Of a DNA stretch of 7,063 nucleotides, positions 1-6,579 are shown piece after piece. The notes beneath the pieces were generated by a model. It worked only from the letters and a program-made list of their open reading frames with translations. It was not told the DNA's origin and did no database searches. A program made the translations under genes and the position numbers. Position 1 is the stretch's first letter. Each line of letters opens with the position of its first letter. The stretch is from Thermodesulfobacteriaceae bacterium (GTDB lineage: Bacteria > Desulfobacterota > Dissulfuribacteria > Dissulfuribacterales > UBA3076), in contig DTYO01000292.1 in the NCBI GenBank assembly GCA_012961845.1, positions 1 to 7,063 of the forward strand. Direction: 5' to 3'.

Positions 1-1206
1 GAGGGGAGCATCAACCCCGGGACCACCGAACTCATCCGGCGGGCCGTCAGAAAGACGCATGCCTCGACCGATGCATGTCTGATAATCCAGCTCGATACGC
101 CGGGCGGCTTGGTTGCTTCTCTCAGGGACATCGTCCAGGAAATCATGGCATCTTCTTCCCCGATAGTGGTCTATGTGGCGCCCTCAGGGGCACAGGCCGC
201 ATCCGCCGGTGCCCTCCTCACCCTTGCGGCAGACATCGCCGCCATGGCACCTGGGACCAATATCGGGGCTGCACACCCGGTGTCCCCTGGAAGCGGCCGG
301 GATGAAGACGAGACAATGGCTGAAAAGACTGAGAACGATCTGGCCGCCATGGCTAGGAGCATTGCCTCTGAACAGGGCAGAAATGCCACCTGGGCCGAGC
401 GGGCGGTCCGGGAAAGCATCTCCTCATCAGCCATAGAAGCAGAGGAGCTGGGAGTCATAGACATGATTGCCAGGGATCTTGACGATCTGCTCAGGCAGAT
501 GGAGGGCAGAACTGTCCGCCTCCCGGAGAGAGAGGTCGTTCTGGACATCAGGGCCAGGAATATCGTACCGATAAGGGAAAACCTCAGAGAACGGATCCTC
601 AGGACCATTGCCGATCCCGATATCGCCTACCTGCTGATGATGCTCGGAATGTTAGGGCTCTATTTCGAGTTTGCCAATCCAGGGGCGATTTTCTCCGGAG
701 CCATAGGCGCTCTCTGTCTGCTCCTAGGTCTGTTCTCCCTTCAGACCCTTCCCGTCAGCGCAGCCGGCATCCTGCTCCTGATTCTCGCGGCTGTACTCTT
801 CATCATGGAGATATTGATTGTCAGCTATGGCATACTGGGGGCTGCAGGTCTGGTCGCCCTTGTCATGGGCTCTCTGATGTTCTTTGATACCCCTGCAACC
901 GGGATTTCCGTAACGGCCGGGATCCTGTGGCCCACAATACTGGTCGTCGGTTCTTTCTTTGCACTCATCGCATACCTCGCCACCAGGGCCACTCTTTCCA
1001 GGCCCAGGTCGGGAAGGGGCGGGCTGATTGGTGAAACAGGGACGGTCAGGAAGACTGTGAGCCCTGAAGGGGGGCTGGTGTTTCTCCACGGTGAGTTGTG
1101 GCATGCAGCCAGCGATGACAAAATACCGGTGGGCTCAGAAGTGGAAGTAACCGACATCAAGGGGCTTAAACTCCGCGTAACAAAGGTAGAGGGAGGGAAA
1201 AAATGA
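1..1206 (+). CDS. nfeD: NfeD-family membrane-bound serine protease (ClpP-like), 5' partial
   Basis: The reading frame is open from the first base and ends in TGA, giving 401 visible residues; the true start and signal peptide lie upstream. It reads as a long-form NfeD protein (NfeD1b, partner of slipin). The N-terminal half is a ClpP/crotonase-like protease domain with the LDTPGG motif at about residues 32-37. The nucleophile is probably Ser68 in AASAGA. Lys109 lies 41 residues downstream, the same spacing as the Ser97/Lys138 dyad known in the Pyrococcus horikoshii 1510-N protease. Several hydrophobic segments follow at about residues 208-224, 230-247, 252-274, 276-295 and 304-327, then a soluble C-terminal OB-fold domain (about 335-401). 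The family cleaves hydrophobic membrane-protein segments, including the slipin C-terminus. The gene overlaps the downstream slipin gene by four bases, so translation is probably coupled. Only the missing N-terminus is uncertain; the family assignment is firm. Confidence 0.93.
   Translation, partial: EGSINPGTTELIRRAVRKTHASTDACLIIQLDTPGGLVASLRDIVQEIMASSSPIVVYVAPSGAQAASAGALLTLAADIAAMAPGTNIGAAHPVSPGSGRDEDETMAEKTENDLAAMARSIASEQGRNATWAERAVRESISSSAIEAEELGVIDMIARDLDDLLRQMEGRTVRLPEREVVLDIRARNIVPIRENLRERILRTIADPDIAYLLMMLGMLGLYFEFANPGAIFSGAIGALCLLLGLFSLQTLPVSAAGILLLILAAVLFIMEILIVSYGILGAAGLVALVMGSLMFFDTPATGISVTAGILWPTILVVGSFFALIAYLATRATLSRPRSGRGGLIGETGTVRKTVSPEGGLVFLHGELWHAASDDKIPVGSEVEVTDIKGLKLRVTKVEGGKK
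1192..1197 (+). promoter_or_regulatory. Ribosome binding site of the slipin gene
   Basis: GGAGGG lies inside the 3' end of nfeD, five bases before the ATG at 1203. It supports translation of the slipin from the overlapping start rather than from an internal codon. Confidence 0.75.
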
Positions 1207-1988
1207 CTATTTCCGCTGGCATCCTGCTTTTTTTGACAGTCACTTTTCTGGCATCCGCCATACGGATACTGAATGAATACCAGAGAGGGGTAATCTTCAG
1301 GCTTGGAAGAGTCCTGAAGGCAAAAGGCCCCGGCCTCATCATTCTCATTCCGGTCATAGATAAAATGCAGAAGGTTGATCTCAGGACGATAACCCTGGAT
1401 GTTCCGCCCCAGGACATAATCACCCGGGACAATGTCTCTGTTAAGGTCAGTGCAGTGGTATATTTCAGGATCCTCGACGCAGTCAAGGCGGTAATAGAGG
1501 TAGAGGACTATCTGTTCGCCACGTCCCAGCTGGCCCAGACCACCCTGAGGAGTGTATGCGGACAGGCCGACCTGGACGAGCTGCTTTCCGAACGAGAAAA
1601 AATAAACGCCAGGATACAGGACATACTGGATCTCGATACCGAGCCGTGGGGTGTCAAGGTCAGCAAGGTGGAGGTAAAGGAGATAGACCTTCCTGATGAG
1701 ATGAAGCGTGCCATGGCAAAGCAGGCAGAAGCGGAAAGAGAAAGAAGGTCCAAGATCATCAATGCGGAAGGAGAATTCCAGGCCGCCCAGAAGCTGGCGG
1801 AAGCCGCCCGTATCATAGAAGAAACTCCTGCCGCACTGCAGCTGAGATATCTCCAGACTCTCCGGGAAGTAGCCGCTGAAAACAACTCGACTACATTGTT
1901 TCCCATGCCCATAGATCTGTTCAGACCTTTTCTGAAAAACCGGCCGGAGCCGGACCCGGCAGACGGATCAGGCAGGAGAGAAGCATAG
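1203..1988 (+). CDS. Slipin / stomatin-like SPFH-domain membrane protein
   Basis: This 261-residue protein has an N-terminal hydrophobic anchor (about residues 3-20), then the stomatin signature YQRGVIFRLGR (26-36), KGPGL (41-45) and a proline-containing IPVID turn. An SPFH/PHB domain runs to about residue 170, followed by an Ala/Glu-rich helical coiled-coil segment typical of slipin oligomerisation. The C-terminus is a hydrophobic LFPMPIDLF patch and a short charged, Pro-rich tail. Slipins form oligomeric membrane scaffolds and are processed by the adjacent NfeD protease. The start is fixed by a strong GGAGGG site (1192-1197) five bases before ATG, and by the ATGA overlap with nfeD. The last codons contain one copy of an 18-bp sequence that recurs upstream of the next gene. 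The frame stays open for 49 codons past the TAG stop, which I regard as chance. Substrates or partners other than NfeD cannot be told from the sequence. Confidence 0.95.
   Translation: MTISAGILLFLTVTFLASAIRILNEYQRGVIFRLGRVLKAKGPGLIILIPVIDKMQKVDLRTITLDVPPQDIITRDNVSVKVSAVVYFRILDAVKAVIEVEDYLFATSQLAQTTLRSVCGQADLDELLSEREKINARIQDILDLDTEPWGVKVSKVEVKEIDLPDEMKRAMAKQAEAERERRSKIINAEGEFQAAQKLAEAARIIEETPAALQLRYLQTLREVAAENNSTTLFPMPIDLFRPFLKNRPEPDPADGSGRREA
1947..1964 (+). repeat. 18-bp direct repeat, copy 1 (inside slipin 3' end)
   Basis: GAGCCGGACCCGGCAGAC occurs here and again, exactly, at 2259-2276, which is 312 bp downstream on the same strand. The flanks of the two copies do not match. The core GCCGG-AC-CCGGC is an interrupted palindrome. 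This copy encodes part of the disordered acidic/Pro tail of the slipin. An exact 18-mer match by chance in 7 kb is unlikely (rough estimate below one in a thousand for unbiased sequence; GC bias raises this somewhat). Confidence 0.8.
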
Positions 1989-2136
1989 GCGGCGGCATAC
2001 GGCTTTTTTCATATGTCTCCCGCGGTGTCTCAGGACCTGCCAGAGCAGACACGGTATCATGCCGATGTGATGCCATGCGGTCTCAGCATGTTTGAATCCC
2101 CACTATGCCCTCCGTCTCAGAATGTTCTCTCATGGT

Positions 2137-2157
2137 GACGGAATAGGCCGTTCCGTC
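2137..2157 (+). repeat. Perfect inverted repeat / hairpin in the intergenic region
   Basis: GACGGAA (2137-2143) and TTCCGTC (2151-2157) are perfectly complementary around a 7-base loop, with a possible T-G wobble pair extending the stem by one. No T-run follows, so it is not a standard intrinsic terminator. It could be an mRNA-stabilising hairpin at the 3' end of the nfeD-slipin transcript, an operator, or chance. Confidence 0.45.
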
Positions 2158-2254
2158 GATTGCCCCACTTCAGGCATGTTCCCTCGCAGGTGATTATTTT
2201 CAGGGTATCCCCTGTCTAATTGATCTGAACAACACCACCGCCATCCTCATGGAC

Positions 2255-2282
2255 TTGAGAGCCGGACCCGGCAGACTGTAAA
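2255..2282 (+). promoter_or_regulatory. Candidate sigma70-like promoter (distal) upstream of the HDOD gene
   Basis: TTGAGA (2255-2260, five of six to the -35 consensus) is followed by a 16-base spacer and TGTAAA (2277-2282, four of six to the -10 consensus). The spacer is filled exactly by the last 16 bases of the 18-bp repeat, including its palindromic core, which is where a repressor could bind. Assignment is by consensus only and is uncertain; a second candidate lies closer to the gene. Confidence 0.3.
2259..2276 (+). repeat. 18-bp direct repeat, copy 2 (upstream of HDOD gene)
   Basis: This is an exact copy of the sequence at 1947-1964. It lies about 70 bases before the HDOD start codon and within the spacer of a candidate promoter. 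The interrupted palindrome GCCGG-AC-CCGGC forms its core. I saw no third copy on either strand of the window. Confidence 0.8.
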
Positions 2283-2285
2283 TGA

Positions 2286-2315
2286 TGGACGGATATCGTG
2301 ATGGATTTTTATAAA
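2286..2315 (+). promoter_or_regulatory. Candidate sigma70-like promoter (proximal) of the HDOD gene
   Basis: TATAAA (2310-2315) is five of six to the -10 consensus. TGGACG (2286-2291) is a four-of-six -35 match at an 18-base spacing. Transcription would begin around 2321-2323, leaving a short leader before the AGGAGGT ribosome site. The local AT-rich stretch contrasts with the GC-rich surroundings. The -35 element is weak, so this is tentative. Confidence 0.35.
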
Positions 2316-2332
2316 ATTCCGATAAAGCTTTC

Positions 2333-2339
2333 AGGAGGT
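2333..2339 (+). promoter_or_regulatory. Strong ribosome binding site of the HDOD gene
   Basis: AGGAGGT is a near-perfect anti-16S match, eight bases before the ATG at 2348. It decides the start: the ATG at 2344 runs into TGA after three codons, and the ATG at 2298 is in a different frame. Confidence 0.85.
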
Positions 2340-2347
2340 ATAGATGA

Positions 2348-3193
2348 ATGCTTGAAACCCGGCAAGAGCTTCTGGCCATCGACTGGGCCAGTGATGAACT
2401 CCCCACTCTGCCGTCTATTGCCCACCGGCTGCTGTCAATGGTTGGAAACGACACTGTCGAACCCATGGAACTGGCCGAGCTCATAGGTCAGGACCCTACA
2501 CTGACCATCAGACTGCTCAAGGCGGTAAACAGCGCCTACTATGCCCTGAACATGGAAATCACCTCTATCAGACATGCAACCGTTCTGCTGGGGATGAGTG
2601 AAGTAAAGCATATAGCGCTGGGTGCAGTCATGACCGAGCGATTTCTCACGGTACCTATGGAAGTGCGGCCGCTTGCAAAAAAACTATGGCACCATATGCT
2701 GGCTGTTGCAATGGTGGCCCAAGATCTGTCGCAGGGTGTCGAAGAAGAACCAGATCTCTATACTCTGGGACTGCTTCACGACATAGGGTGGCTGGTGCTC
2801 CTGGCCCAGGCACCCCAGGTTTACAGATCCATAACAGAAGAAACGGACCTAACCAGGGATCTGACAGAGGCTTCATGGGGCGTGGATCACCAGCTCTGGG
2901 GCAGCAAACTAGCGGAAAAGTGGGAACTGCCCGAACCGTTCCAAGTGGTGACTCTGCGCCATCACGCACCCATGGATAAATTTACCCCTCCAAGATATCT
3001 AGCCATAATCTCACTGGCCAACTATCTGGTCAACTCCATGGACATGGGGATTTTCAGGTTGTCCCCGGAACCGCCTGATGACGGACTGCTCAAGGTACTG
3101 TCACTGGACTGGGAGACCCTGCAGGAAATGGAAACAGCCTACATGAAGGACCGCAGCAGGTTGGAAAGCCTCTTTTCCGTACTGACCGGCTAA
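2348..3193 (+). CDS. HDOD-domain protein (HD-related signalling/output domain)
   Basis: This 281-residue protein is essentially one HDOD domain, with no receiver, GGDEF or EAL domain attached. Recognisable elements in order are LPTLPSIAHRLL (18-29), the IGQDPTLTIRLLKAVNSAYY block (46-65), the RHATVLLGM helix (75-83), W114-H115-H116, the HD pair His144-Asp145 in LLHDIG, WGVDHQLWGSKLAEKW (family pattern GxxHxxxGxxLxxxW) and a late HH pair. HDOD proteins are distantly related to HD phosphohydrolases and usually act as regulatory or signalling components (chemotaxis, motility, stress, c-di-GMP networks); most have no demonstrated enzymatic activity. It has its own ribosome site and probable promoter, and it is convergent with pgsA, with only 17 bases between the stops. 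The neighbours do not reveal its pathway. Family assignment is firm; the biological role is unknown. Confidence 0.93.
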   Translation: MLETRQELLAIDWASDELPTLPSIAHRLLSMVGNDTVEPMELAELIGQDPTLTIRLLKAVNSAYYALNMEITSIRHATVLLGMSEVKHIALGAVMTERFLTVPMEVRPLAKKLWHHMLAVAMVAQDLSQGVEEEPDLYTLGLLHDIGWLVLLAQAPQVYRSITEETDLTRDLTEASWGVDHQLWGSKLAEKWELPEPFQVVTLRHHAPMDKFTPPRYLAIISLANYLVNSMDMGIFRLSPEPPDDGLLKVLSLDWETLQEMETAYMKDRSRLESLFSVLTG

Positions 3194-3210
3194 TCGCGCC
3201 TGTCCCTGAG

Positions 3211-3750
3211 TCAGGTCTCTTCCACAGCGGTGAGCAGCCTGATACCCAAGTACATGTAGTGAAGCCCTGAAACCACTGTCAGCACAGCCGCCGTAACAAA
3301 CAGCGGGACCAGGACGGTGTCCAGCAGCCCCATAACCTTGTTGACCATTACTGTGAACAGCGTACAGAGCTGAACAAGTGTGGTCGTTTTGCTCAGTATA
3401 GAAGGGCTGATATCTGTGCTTCCCTGGAACAGAAAAAGAATCAGTACGCCGAAAACAATGATCACGTCCCTGCTGATTACTGTCACGGCAAGCCATGTGG
3501 GCAGATATCCCAGGACCGCCATAGTCACGAATACAGATGTCAGCAGGAGCTTGTCGGCGATGGGGTCCAGAATCGCGCCCAGCCTGGTCTTCTGATTCAT
3601 CCACCTTGCTATGAGGCCGTCCAGGCCGTCGGTCACCCCAGCGATTGTAAACACGGCCAGGGCCTCGAACAACCTGCCGTCTATCAACAGTATCACAAGG
3701 ACCGGCGTAAGAATAATCCTGAAAAGTGTCAGAAAGTTTGGAATATTCAC
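3211..3750 (-). CDS. pgsA: CDP-alcohol phosphatidyltransferase, probably PgsA (phosphatidylglycerophosphate synthase)
   Basis: This is a 179-residue integral membrane enzyme. It begins NIPNFLTLFRI, typical of PgsA-type proteins. It carries the complete CDP-alcohol phosphotransferase motif D-x2-DG-x2-AR-x8-G-x3-D-x3-D: Asp41, Asp44, Gly45, Ala48, Arg49, Gly58, Asp62 and Asp66. About six hydrophobic segments surround it. The expected reaction is CDP-diacylglycerol plus glycerol-3-phosphate giving phosphatidylglycerophosphate, the first step to phosphatidylglycerol and cardiolipin. The start is GTG: an in-frame TGA lies five codons upstream and the conserved N-terminus begins at once. That GTG overlaps the miaA stop (GTGA) with no clear Shine-Dalgarno site, which suggests translational coupling. 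A cardiolipin synthase of the CDP-alcohol type shares these motifs and cannot be fully excluded; PgsA is more likely from size and N-terminus. Confidence 0.87.
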   Translation of the reverse strand: MNIPNFLTLFRIILTPVLVILLIDGRLFEALAVFTIAGVTDGLDGLIARWMNQKTRLGAILDPIADKLLLTSVFVTMAVLGYLPTWLAVTVISRDVIIVFGVLILFLFQGSTDISPSILSKTTTLVQLCTLFTVMVNKVMGLLDTVLVPLFVTAAVLTVVSGLHYMYLGIRLLTAVEET

Positions 3751-4682
3751 TTTGTGGTCCGGTCAGCCCCCATTATCTTCCTCCATACATACGACGACTG
3801 CATTAGCAGATCCGGGTTGAACCACCTGATTTCAGGATCTTTCCTCAGCCATGTCAACTGCCGCCTGCAGTAACGCCTTGTGTCTCTTTTCATCTGCCTT
3901 ACAGCCTCCCGGAAGCTCATTTCCCCACGGAGAAAGCTGATGATATGCCTGTATCCGATGGACTGCAGTGGTTTCAGGCCGGGAGAATATCCTCGGGCCA
4001 AGAGGTCTCTGACCTCTTCCACCAAGCCTTCTCTCATCATGACGTCCACTCTTCGGTCTATTCGCCTGTACAGTTCTTCCCTGGAACGGACCAGGCCTAT
4101 CTTGATGCATGGAAAGGCTCTCTTCAAAACGGATCCGTCCTTTCTGTGCCAGGTCGATATGGATTCACCGGTAAGAAAATATACTTCAAGGGCCCTGATT
4201 ACCCTGAAGAGGTCCATTGGATGGATTCTTCTGCCTGATTCCGGATCGATATCAGCCAGTAAATCGTATAAATACATCTTTCCATAATCCTGTGCCAGAT
4301 CCCTAAGCACCCTTCTCAGACTGGGACAAGCCTCTGGGCACGGCGCTATTCCATTCAGTAGTGCCTTCAGATACAGGCCGGTCCCGCCAACCAGGACGGG
4401 TATTTTCCCCCGGGCCGTCATGGATTTGATGATTCTCCCAGCCTTCCGCGCAAAATAGGCCGCATCGAACGGTTCATCCGGCTCCAGTATATCTATCAGA
4501 TGGTGGGGAACCCGGTGCATTTCCGCAGGCCCCGGTTTTGCCGTGCCGATATTCAGTCCCCTGTAAACCTGAACTGAGTCCACGCTGATGATTTCTCCGT
4601 GAATTTCCCGGGCAAGCCTGATGGAGAGAGCAGTCTTCCCTACAGCAGTAGGGCCGGTAAGGGCAAGCACAGGAAACGCCAT
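3747..4682 (-). CDS. miaA: tRNA dimethylallyltransferase (tRNA A37 isopentenyltransferase) MiaA
   Basis: MiaA transfers dimethylallyl from DMAPP to N6 of A37 in tRNAs reading UNN codons. Numbered from the ATG at 4682 (311 residues, usual for the family), it shows the P-loop GPTAVGKT (10-17), DSVQVYRGLNIGTAKP (35-50) with the probable catalytic Asp35, VPHHLIDI (58-65) and GGTGLYLKALLNG (99-111). A Lys/Arg-rich C-terminal region ends in RRYCRRQLTWLRKD, typical of tRNA contact. I prefer this start because GGGG (4691-4694) lies eight bases upstream and the protein then opens about nine residues before the P-loop. The alternative ATG at 4733 adds 17 residues, overlaps the mutL end by 19 bases and has a poor ribosome site. 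It follows mutL by about 32 bases and overlaps pgsA by four. The mutL-miaA pairing is common in bacteria. Confidence 0.95.
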   Translation of the reverse strand: MAFPVLALTGPTAVGKTALSIRLAREIHGEIISVDSVQVYRGLNIGTAKPGPAEMHRVPHHLIDILEPDEPFDAAYFARKAGRIIKSMTARGKIPVLVGGTGLYLKALLNGIAPCPEACPSLRRVLRDLAQDYGKMYLYDLLADIDPESGRRIHPMDLFRVIRALEVYFLTGESISTWHRKDGSVLKRAFPCIKIGLVRSREELYRRIDRRVDVMMREGLVEEVRDLLARGYSPGLKPLQSIGYRHIISFLRGEMSFREAVRQMKRDTRRYCRRQLTWLRKDPEIRWFNPDLLMQSSYVWRKIMGADRTTK

Positions 4683-4714
4683 GAGAACGTCCCCTTTCCC
4701 AGGCTGGTCGGATC

Positions 4715-6565
4715 CTATCGTCTTCCGAACCATTTTTCTATCTCATCCAGGCCAATGTAATAGGATACACGTCTCCCGTGAGGACACCGCGTCACTCCCT
4801 CCTGTGACAGCTCCTTCAGAAGGGCCTGCATCTCCTGCCGCCCCAATTTCTGCCCTGCCATGATGGCCGAGTGGCATGCGATGGATGCCAGCAGTTCATG
4901 CATGAGATCAGAGGCATTCCGGTGTCTGAGTTCCAGAACCCTGTCAATCAGCTCCGTTACTATCTTCTTTGTGCCGGGTGCCGAGGCAATAAACTCAGGG
5001 ACCGCCCTGACAGCGATTTCAGAATCCCCGAATGCCTCAGCCTCTATGCCTATCTGGCTAAGGATCGAAGAAACTTCCTTTATCCCGGCCAGATCTTCAG
5101 GGTTTCTCTCCAGGATCTCAGGAAAAATCAGCGGCTGGGAATTCAGATTTTTTTTCTGAAGAAATTCTCTCTTCAGTCTCTTGAATATGATCCCTTCATG
5201 TGCAGCGTGCTGATCCACGAGAACAAACCCATTGCTTCCCTGGGCCAGGACATATGTTCCGGCCAACTGCCCGATTGGATCTAAGTCTTCTTCACCTGAA
5301 GGACGGGCCTGTACCTCCCCGTCACCCATAGGGCGGACAATATCAGCTCTCCTTCCAGGGTCCGTGTGACCTCGGCTGTCATCAAGTGAAGTTTCCCATG
5401 GGAGCGGACACAAATCCGTTCCAGGCGACGCCTCGGTCACGGCCTGTCCCAACGTCACTGAACCGGCATCCTGACATCTTCCTTTACCGGGGCCTGCCTG
5501 TATCTGTTCATACAGAACATTCGTCTTTTCTCTTTCTCCTGCGCCTGCCCGGTGCAGGCATTGACCAGACAGTTCCCCACCGTGCTCCATCGCCTTTTTT
5601 ACAGCATGATATATCACCCGGAAGACAGAATCAGGCTGGGCAAAACGTACTTCCTGCTTGGCAGGATGCACATTAACATCCACAAGTCCTGGTTCCATCT
5701 CCAGGAACAGCGCTCCCACAGGATGCATTCCTTTCCTCATAATGCCTCGGCATGCCTCATTCAGCGCCTTCCAGAGCAGACGATTGCTGACCGGTCGCTT
5801 GTTCAGAAAGAAATAAAACCCCGAAGAAGAGGCCCTGCCCTCTTCAGGCGGAGATATATAGCCGGATACAGATAATTCACCACCGCCTCCCCGGACGGAG
5901 ATCATCCTGCGCACCAGGTCGTCACCTGCCAGGGGCCACATGCTTTCGACACCCTCCGTCCCCGGACGGGACCGGAAAACCGTTCTACCGTCGCTGGATA
6001 GTTCAAACATGATCTCCGGATAACTGACTGCAAATATACGAATAATCCTGGCCACGTGCCCCAGCTCGGTACCACGCCTTTTCAGAAACCGCAGACGTGC
6101 CGGAATTTCGAGAAACAAATCCTCAACTTCCACGGCGGTGCCCTGTGGGCACCCCGCCGCTGTGATTGCCTTGTTCCGTCCGAAAACCACCCTCACTCTC
6201 CAGCCTTCAAGGGCCGCCTCCGGCCTGGACGTAATGGTCAGTCTGGAAACGGCCGCAATGCTCGGGAGTGCCTCCCCGCGGAATCCCATGGTCCGGATGG
6301 AGGCAAGGTCGCTCTCTTCCCTGATCTTGCTGGTTGCATGACGCTCCACAGAAAGCTCCAGATCTTTCCTGCCCATGCCGCAGCCGTCATCGATGACCCT
6401 TATCAGTCTCTTCCCTCCATCTTCCAGATGCACTTTGATCCGGCCCGCTCCGGCATCGATAGCATTTTCAAGGAATTCCTTGACTATGGAAGCCGGTCTC
6501 TCCACCACTTCGCCGGCGGCTATCTGATTTGCTATATGGGCTGGAAGTATGTGAATCTTTTTCAT
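4715..6565 (-). CDS. mutL: DNA mismatch repair protein MutL
   Basis: MutL couples mismatch recognition by MutS to strand incision or excision. The 616-residue protein has a complete N-terminal GHKL ATPase: IAAGEVVERP (15-24), EFLENAIDAGA with Glu30 and Asn34, DDGCGM (59-64), ATSKI (77-81) and GFRGEAL (94-100). It continues into the MutL transducer domain, with VNVHPAKQEVRF just before about residue 320. A poorly conserved linker spans about 335-425. The C-terminal dimerisation domain starts at about IGQLAGTYVL (431-440). Endonuclease-type motifs are present but not consensus: DQHAAHE (451-457) with Lys462 where a second Glu is usual, an ACH motif around Cys564, and CPHGRR (594-599) in place of CPHGRP. 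The start fits the conserved N-terminus exactly; the ribosome site is weak. It follows the methyltransferase stop by 14 bases. No mutS is in the window. Confidence 0.97.
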   Translation of the reverse strand: MKKIHILPAHIANQIAAGEVVERPASIVKEFLENAIDAGAGRIKVHLEDGGKRLIRVIDDGCGMGRKDLELSVERHATSKIREESDLASIRTMGFRGEALPSIAAVSRLTITSRPEAALEGWRVRVVFGRNKAITAAGCPQGTAVEVEDLFLEIPARLRFLKRRGTELGHVARIIRIFAVSYPEIMFELSSDGRTVFRSRPGTEGVESMWPLAGDDLVRRMISVRGGGGELSVSGYISPPEEGRASSSGFYFFLNKRPVSNRLLWKALNEACRGIMRKGMHPVGALFLEMEPGLVDVNVHPAKQEVRFAQPDSVFRVIYHAVKKAMEHGGELSGQCLHRAGAGEREKTNVLYEQIQAGPGKGRCQDAGSVTLGQAVTEASPGTDLCPLPWETSLDDSRGHTDPGRRADIVRPMGDGEVQARPSGEEDLDPIGQLAGTYVLAQGSNGFVLVDQHAAHEGIIFKRLKREFLQKKNLNSQPLIFPEILERNPEDLAGIKEVSSILSQIGIEAEAFGDSEIAVRAVPEFIASAPGTKKIVTELIDRVLELRHRNASDLMHELLASIACHSAIMAGQKLGRQEMQALLKELSQEGVTRCPHGRRVSYYIGLDEIEKWFGRR

Positions 6566-6579
6566 GCCTGAATATTTAC

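Larger units (their letters stand above)
1989..2347. other. Intergenic region between slipin and HDOD genes
   Basis: No gene can be supported in these 359 bases. In-frame stops break up all plus frames, and the minus-strand frame reaching in from 2484 is antisense to the HDOD gene without family resemblance. The region holds a 7-bp perfect hairpin, a weaker 5-bp inverted repeat (2201-2214), one copy of an 18-bp repeat, two possible promoters and the HDOD ribosome binding site. GTCTCAG appears three times (2027, 2080, 2114). No stem followed by a T-run was found, so the end of the nfeD-slipin transcript is not visible. The TTTTTT at 2003-2008 has no stem before it. Confidence 0.6.

Noticed and set aside
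171..608. Long antisense open frames over nfeD, slipin, HDOD, pgsA, miaA and mutL
   Set aside because: They lie opposite or out of frame with genes that have clear family motifs, are low-complexity (Ser/Arg/Pro rich), and lack ribosome sites and recognisable domains.
2000..2010. T-run after the slipin stop as an intrinsic terminator
   Set aside because: The GGCGGCATACGGC before the T-run has no complementary arm nearby, so no stem can form directly upstream of it.
2066..2110. TTTGAATCC string resembling a tRNA T-loop
   Set aside because: No complementary T-stem, acceptor stem, D-arm or anticodon arm can be placed around it.
2027..2120. Three GTCTCAG heptamers (2027, 2080, 2114) in the intergenic region
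   Set aside because: The spacing is irregular (53 and 34 bases), the flanks are not shared, and there are too few copies for a CRISPR array or an ordered operator cluster.
1989..2138. In-frame open extension of 49 codons after the slipin TAG stop, with an ATG at 2013 that could start a 41-residue ORF
   Set aside because: Forty-nine open codons are expected fairly often at this GC content. The ATG at 2013 has no ribosome site, the composition (Cys, Met, Pro, Ser mixed) resembles no family I know, and nothing supports stop-codon readthrough.
2201..2214. CAGGG-TATC-CCCTG inverted repeat as a terminator
   Set aside because: The stem is only 5 bp and no T-run follows on either strand; it may be chance.
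3201..3216. CCTGAGTCAGG palindrome between the convergent HDOD and pgsA stops as a bidirectional terminator
   Set aside because: The loop would be a single base, the stem is short and overlaps the pgsA stop, and there is no T-run on either strand.
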